From positions 1 through 64,000 of the forward strand of contig DKPQ01000009.1 in assembly GCA_002471275.1 (NCBI GenBank): a DNA stretch of 64,000 bases, given 5' to 3'. This document shows, one piece after another, positions 60,671 through 64,000 of this stretch. Each line of letters begins with the position of its first letter. The first letter of the stretch is position 1. This DNA comes from Flammeovirgaceae bacterium UBA7330 (lineage in GTDB: Bacteria; Bacteroidota; Bacteroidia; Cytophagales; Cyclobacteriaceae). The notes beneath the pieces were generated by a model. That model made no database searches and was not told the origin of the DNA. It saw nothing but the letters and a program-made list of their open reading frames with translations. Made by a program: the position numbers and the translations under genes.

Positions 60671-61348
60671 ATGACAGAACAAACGAAATCAAGCAAAAAC
60701 AAAAAGGCCTTGCTGGAAGAGCTTAAAGGCAACACGCAGAGTGGTGAGTCCAAAAGGTCTCGTGGGCCAATGCATCTGAAAGAAGGTTCTCTGATAGGGA
60801 CTGAACAAAAAGTAAAGGAATCAGACCAGGAAGTAGTGGTAGACTTTATTTATAAAGTGGATCATGAAAAATGTGAAGTCTCTTTTTATGAAAAAGTCGA
60901 GGGAGATAAGTCAGACCTTATCTGGGACTTTGGCAATGGGCAAACATTTGAAGGAGCTTCTCCGGAAAAAGTTAGCTACGATGAACCTGGAAGATACACT
61001 GCAACACTGATTGATCGGATCTCAGGAATGGCCAAAGAAAAAACCTTTGCCATCAAGCATGATTCGGATAGTAAGGAGAGTGCTGAGGATAAACTGAAGG
61101 TTGATAAGATCAAAAGCAGTTATACCGGTGGACTGGAGTCGTTTATTGAAAATGCCAGGAGGGAAGAATTTGATTTTGGAGTTAACAATGTGCGTCTGTC
61201 AAAAAACATACATGGTGTCCTTTCAAAGATTTGTGTGAATAAGGTTACAATTACTAGCCTTACCAACTACATCATTTCCAATTTCATTGAAGAGAATCGC
61301 AATGAAATCAAGAAGTACATTGAGAAGAACAACCAGTTTGACTTTTAA
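60671..61348 (+). CDS. DUF3408-like protein with a PKD-like domain
   Basis: This 225-residue cytoplasmic protein has no signal peptide. A basic N-terminus (KSSKNKKALLEELKGNTQSG) is followed by a PKD-like beta domain, WDFGNGQTFEG (about 85-95) and DEPGRYTATLIDR (104-116), with the typical WDFGxG and PGxYTxTL motifs. The C-terminal 60 residues (NNVRLSKNIHGVLSKICVNK, then TNYIISNFIEENR) resemble DUF3408 of conjugative transposons, a likely DNA-binding fold. It is directly behind ParA and may act as its partner. A PKD domain inside the cytoplasm is unusual. Confidence 0.7.
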   Translation: MTEQTKSSKNKKALLEELKGNTQSGESKRSRGPMHLKEGSLIGTEQKVKESDQEVVVDFIYKVDHEKCEVSFYEKVEGDKSDLIWDFGNGQTFEGASPEKVSYDEPGRYTATLIDRISGMAKEKTFAIKHDSDSKESAEDKLKVDKIKSSYTGGLESFIENARREEFDFGVNNVRLSKNIHGVLSKICVNKVTITSLTNYIISNFIEENRNEIKKYIEKNNQFDF

Positions 61349-61370
61349 GCAATGAATAAAAAGTAATGTA

Positions 61371-62063
61371 TCAGTGATTGAGGCCCTTTGACAATTTCGT
61401 GGATAGACTCTGATTTCGTTCTTCTTTCTTAGAATTACTATTTTCGATGTCCCTGAGTTTAACCTGGGTGCGTTCGTTATCAATAACTGACTTCATGTAT
61501 TCAGCTGTTTCATCGGAAATGGTTACCATGGACTTTTTGGTTCCTTTGGCCTTCTCCAGGTTATGGAGTTCGACGAGTTCTTTCATCCGATCCCTGATCT
61601 TCTCCGAAAATACTTTTCTTTCATTTTTATCAAGTAACAGCTGCACCTCTCTAGTGGCAGCTCTTAATTCCTCCAGATTCAGTGCCTTCTTTATAGCTGA
61701 ATAGCTTGACTCCTTTAGTTTATTAACTGATTCTGAATCGAGCTTTTCAAATACTTTTATTTTGGATAGGTATTCAACACTTATCAAGGCGGCACCTTGG
61801 CCGAATGGAATGTAGAATTTATTGCTGTTCTGTTTATTTGCCAGTCGGTTCCTTTGCTCCGGATCCATCACACTTCCACCAACTTTGTAAGGCATCCGAT
61901 CAGTTAATTGCAGCTTCCCATCTATATTCCTGATAAACAAATTATCCACTCTGGTCTTTCCAATCATTAGATTATCAAAGGGCCCATAGAACTTTCCGGA
62001 TCGATCATTTAAGATCTTTTTTAGATCCCTTGTATTGATTTCAGAAAGTATTTGTGGTTCCAT
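61371..62063 (-). CDS. hypothetical protein, convergent with the ParA unit
   Basis: This 230-residue charged protein has no signal peptide. The first half has SGKFYGPFDNLMIGKTRVDN and LTDRMPYKVGGSVMDPEQRN; the second half is coiled-coil-like (ELRAATREVQLLLDKNERKV, then MKELVELHNLEKAKG). No family is recognised. It is 2 bp past the gene at 62066 and so is probably co-transcribed. The two genes lie on the minus strand in the middle of a rightward conjugation region, so they may regulate it. Confidence 0.6.
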   Translation of the reverse strand: MEPQILSEINTRDLKKILNDRSGKFYGPFDNLMIGKTRVDNLFIRNIDGKLQLTDRMPYKVGGSVMDPEQRNRLANKQNSNKFYIPFGQGAALISVEYLSKIKVFEKLDSESVNKLKESSYSAIKKALNLEELRAATREVQLLLDKNERKVFSEKIRDRMKELVELHNLEKAKGTKKSMVTISDETAEYMKSVIDNERTQVKLRDIENSNSKKEERNQSLSTKLSKGLNH

Positions 62064-62065
62064 GA

Positions 62066-62536
62066 CTATTTGGCCTTCTTAAGTTGCAGGATAAGCAGAT
62101 TCATACCATCTAACTCCTTTTGAACCTTCTTTATCTGTGTTTTTAGCTTCGCTGATTTATCTGTAGACTGGTTCTTTTTGAGTTTTTGAAGTTGTACATT
62201 AAGATTGGGTAGTCGAACCTCTTCAATATAGTTTATGGGATCATCGGCATTTTGATAAAGTGTTTGAGGAAATTCCTTCGGATCAAACGTATAGATATAC
62301 TCCTTCCGGTGTTGCAGCTGGGCATACCCAAACTGTAGAATCCGTTCCACTACATGTGGCATTTCGACATGTGGTCGAATATTGTATTTGAAACTCATCA
62401 TTGAAGAATAACTGACACCGATAATTTTACCGAATTGGCTCCAGGGCATTTTACCATTAACATTATTTAGTATGTCACGGGCGTACTCACTTGCCTGTTC
62501 ATAACTGTAGGCAATAACTTCCTTTTTTTTCGTCAT
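62066..62536 (-). CDS. hypothetical protein, possible HTH regulator
   Basis: About 156 residues from the ATG at 62536; the frame to 62542 uses TTG. The N-terminal half has an HTH-like PWSQFGKIIGVSYSSMMSFK (about 32-51); the C-terminal half is a coiled-coil (LNVQLQKLKKNQSTDKSAKL). It might be a DNA-binding regulator of the divergent conjugation genes starting at 62608. The 5' end faces those genes across a gap of 71 bp. No family is certain. Confidence 0.55.
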   Translation of the reverse strand: MTKKKEVIAYSYEQASEYARDILNNVNGKMPWSQFGKIIGVSYSSMMSFKYNIRPHVEMPHVVERILQFGYAQLQHRKEYIYTFDPKEFPQTLYQNADDPINYIEEVRLPNLNVQLQKLKKNQSTDKSAKLKTQIKKVQKELDGMNLLILQLKKAK

Positions 62537-62607
62537 CTGCAATTTAAGATAGGTTTAATGCTATTTAGTATCAACATTCTAAATAATTGGGTTATTTTAG
62601 CTTAGAT

Positions 62608-63054
62608 ATGTTGAATATGGCGGTCTTTCTAAGTATTACGTCATTAGTCATTTATCTGATTATTGTCTATTACGTGATCACTCGTAGAGCTAAAGGTAGT
62701 TCAAAAAGGAGTAATGGAAAGGATGAAGTTACCCATGATGAAATGAATTCTGAAGAGGTAACCGGGATTGAAATAGAACTCACAGATGTACCCGGAGATC
62801 AGACAAAGGAAGAGTTAAAGCAGCGATTGATCCAGACCTTTCGAGCGATTAAACAAATCGAGAGCGGGGACAAAGACACTTTACATATTAGACAAGAGGG
62901 GAGGGGATCTAAGGAAAATAAAGGTGATGTAATCACAGAGATTAATAGGCCTGATGAAAATGTGGACGTAGAAAAGTTGGATGGAGATGGGTCCGGGAAG
63001 GATACAGAGGTTAAGACAGTAGAATGGATTAGGGACAATGAAATAGACTTTTAA
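62608..63054 (+). CDS. small membrane-anchored conjugation-region protein
   Basis: About 148 residues from the ATG at 62608; a TTG at 62587 or an ATG at 62617 are alternatives. One N-terminal transmembrane helix (AVFLSITSLVIYLIIVYYVI) is followed by a basic patch and a long charged cytoplasmic or periplasmic region (SSKRSNGKDEVTHDEMNSEE, then LKQRLIQTFRAIKQIESGDK). No family is recognised. It begins the rightward conjugation unit before the DUF4134-like gene, 41 bp away. Confidence 0.55.
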   Translation: MLNMAVFLSITSLVIYLIIVYYVITRRAKGSSKRSNGKDEVTHDEMNSEEVTGIEIELTDVPGDQTKEELKQRLIQTFRAIKQIESGDKDTLHIRQEGRGSKENKGDVITEINRPDENVDVEKLDGDGSGKDTEVKTVEWIRDNEIDF

Positions 63055-63095
63055 TTTAAGAATATATAATTCACTGAAAACCAAAATTTATAAAG

Positions 63096-63410
63096 ATGAA
63101 AAACCTATTTATGAACCATGCTAAAAAAATATCCACCGGTATTTTGGCTCTTACTTACTTGCTCTGTTTTCCTCTGGCAACTGTAGCTCAGGAGTTTGAC
63201 CTGGATGATTTAAATGACGAAGTAGAAGACGCGACCAGCTCTGTTGGATCAATAGTGGAAAACATAATTATTGTGGCGCTGATTATCGGGATTGTTGGTG
63301 TAATCTGGCAAATGATCAATGATCAGGAACAAGGCAAAAAATATTTGATTGGCTGGGGAGTGGCTGCGATTATTTATGTAGTGATCTTCAGGTTTCTTGA
63401 CCTGGTGTAA
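63096..63410 (+). CDS. DUF4134-like conjugation protein (VirB2/TraE type)
   Basis: 104 residues. A signal peptide (LTYLLCFPLATVAQEF) is followed by two membrane helices (NIIIVALIIGIVGVIWQMIN and YLIGWGVAAIIYVVIFRFLD). The signal plus two short helices resembles the DUF4134 (conjugative transposon TraE) family, which corresponds to the pilin-like VirB2. The charged loop DQEQGKKY in the middle is typical. It is directly upstream of a DUF4133-like gene, which is the conserved order. Confidence 0.75.
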   Translation: MKNLFMNHAKKISTGILALTYLLCFPLATVAQEFDLDDLNDEVEDATSSVGSIVENIIIVALIIGIVGVIWQMINDQEQGKKYLIGWGVAAIIYVVIFRFLDLV

Positions 63411-63413
63411 CGT

Positions 63414-63752
63414 TTGGTTCATAAGAGTGAAAATAGGAATGAACGAATAAGCCTGTTGGTATTTAGAAATATCAACAGGCCTTTTACTTTGATGGGATTC
63501 CCTCCTGGAGTCTTTGCTGCAATCATGATTGGACTCCTATTGACAGCTGTCGCAAATGTATATGTGGCAGGTTCCCTATTTATCTCCATTATCCTTTTGA
63601 CAGCATTTATTCAAAAGGAAAATAAACGAGGTTATCCCAATTACCTGAGAGGGCTATATCTCTTCTTTCTACTCCGGAAAAGATATGCCGATAGAGAAGG
63701 ACATCTAAAATTTTTGCTACGTGATGAAGTCAATCGAACTGAGGAAAATTAA
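63414..63752 (+). CDS. DUF4133-like conjugation protein (VirB3/TraF type), probable TTG start
   Basis: 112 residues. The conserved INRPFTLMGFPPGVFAAIM near residue 20 and later YLRGLYLFFLLRKRY fit DUF4133 (TraF/VirB3). Two hydrophobic helices lie between residues 28 and 65. No ATG lies upstream of the conserved block, and the reading frame opens at TTG 63414, three bases after the previous stop; the first ATG is inside the conserved motif. It overlaps the next gene by 29 bp. Confidence 0.75.
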   Translation: MVHKSENRNERISLLVFRNINRPFTLMGFPPGVFAAIMIGLLLTAVANVYVAGSLFISIILLTAFIQKENKRGYPNYLRGLYLFFLLRKRYADREGHLKFLLRDEVNRTEEN

Positions 63753-64000
63753 TCCCTATCATGCCATTGATAGGGACACTGGTTTAATCCTTAACCAGAA
63801 TGGGGATGTGACTAAACTATTCAGATTGAAATTACCCAGTTTGTTTACACAGGGATATGAAGATCTTTCCCATTTCTCCGTTGAACTCAGCACACGCTTT
63901 AAAACGCTTCCTGCCAATTCCCTGGTCAATGTGATCGGGCTCTATTATAAGGAGAATTATGAGAGTGACTTTAATAATGCTACTTCGTATACGTCTGCTA
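63724..64000 (+). CDS. TraG/VirB4-like conjugation ATPase, N-terminal part only
   Basis: The ATG at 63724 opens a frame starting MKSIELRKINPYHAIDRDTG and continuing LNQNGDVTKLFRLKLPSLFT, open to the window end (92 codons). The N-terminal segment is that of the TraG family (VirB4-like) in Bacteroidetes conjugation, in which the ATPase drives the type IV secretion machine. The Walker motifs lie outside the window, so the identification rests on N-terminal pattern and gene order. It overlaps the DUF4133-like gene by 29 bp. Confidence 0.72.
   Translation, partial: MKSIELRKINPYHAIDRDTGLILNQNGDVTKLFRLKLPSLFTQGYEDLSHFSVELSTRFKTLPANSLVNVIGLYYKENYESDFNNATSYTSA

Noticed and set aside
1..64000. CRISPR arrays, insertion sequences, tRNA or rRNA genes, integrase
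   Set aside because: No regular direct-repeat array, DDE or tyrosine/serine recombinase protein, or tRNA-like cloverleaf was noticed. An integrase, if present, lies outside the window.

Overview
The window reads as a Bacteroidota (Bacteroidetes) accessory region, probably from a Cytophagales-like organism. The grounds are conjugation genes resembling the Bacteroidetes families DUF3408, DUF4133 and DUF4134 and TraG/VirB4, a secreted protease with a type IX (Por) secretion sorting tail, Bacteroidetes-specific copper-resistance proteins, and start codons without Shine-Dalgarno sequences. The genus assignment is inference. No tRNA, rRNA, CRISPR array or insertion sequence was seen.

Layout. (1) 1-3851, mostly minus strand: a truncated Crp/Fnr regulator, a RES/Xre toxin-antitoxin pair, and three proteins of the accessory type found on plasmids and integrative elements. 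(2) 4252-39118: a heavy-metal island of about 34 kb, probably for copper, with essentially every gene on the minus strand. It holds a CopA P-type ATPase, two AraC regulators carrying an N-terminal CxxC metal-site motif (one frameshifted), YceI, three c-type cytochromes, two outer-membrane barrels, a methyltransferase fused to a Cys-rich domain, a DUF2231 membrane protein, an APC transporter, a multicopper oxidase fused to an outer-membrane barrel, DUF302, YHS, DUF4136, TRASH-like and DUF3347 proteins, an SPFH protein, a potassium-channel-like protein and a CusCBA efflux system. The island is bracketed by two directly oriented copies of one unrecognised small gene (4252 and 38876). The left copy is cut off and joined tail-to-tail to a truncated thioredoxin-like gene. 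(3) 39310-51597: a strawberry-notch helicase with an adenine-type DNA methylase, then a PRTRC (ParB-related, ThiF-related) cassette, split by an AT-rich three-gene cargo on the opposite strand that ends in a T9SS protease. (4) 52187-53619: two SSB genes and small hypothetical genes. (5) 53676-59333: mobilisation genes (coupling protein, relaxase, MobC-like). (6) 59334-59943: an intergenic region with a long inverted repeat (candidate oriT) and paired palindromes. (7) 59944-64000, mainly plus strand: ParA, a DUF3408-like protein with a PKD domain, and the start of a conjugation operon (DUF4134-, DUF4133- and TraG-like) that runs off the window.

The simplest reading is an integrative conjugative element or large plasmid whose main cargo is a periplasm-centred copper-handling island. 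CopA clears the cytoplasm, CusCBA exports across the envelope, the multicopper oxidase oxidises Cu(I), and many small Met/His/Cys-rich lipoproteins buffer metal. The HMA-AraC proteins are the likely, but untested, regulators.

Five very short genes (33-47 codons) that appear real or plausible are listed. Several start codons were moved inward to the first ATG that fits operon spacing.
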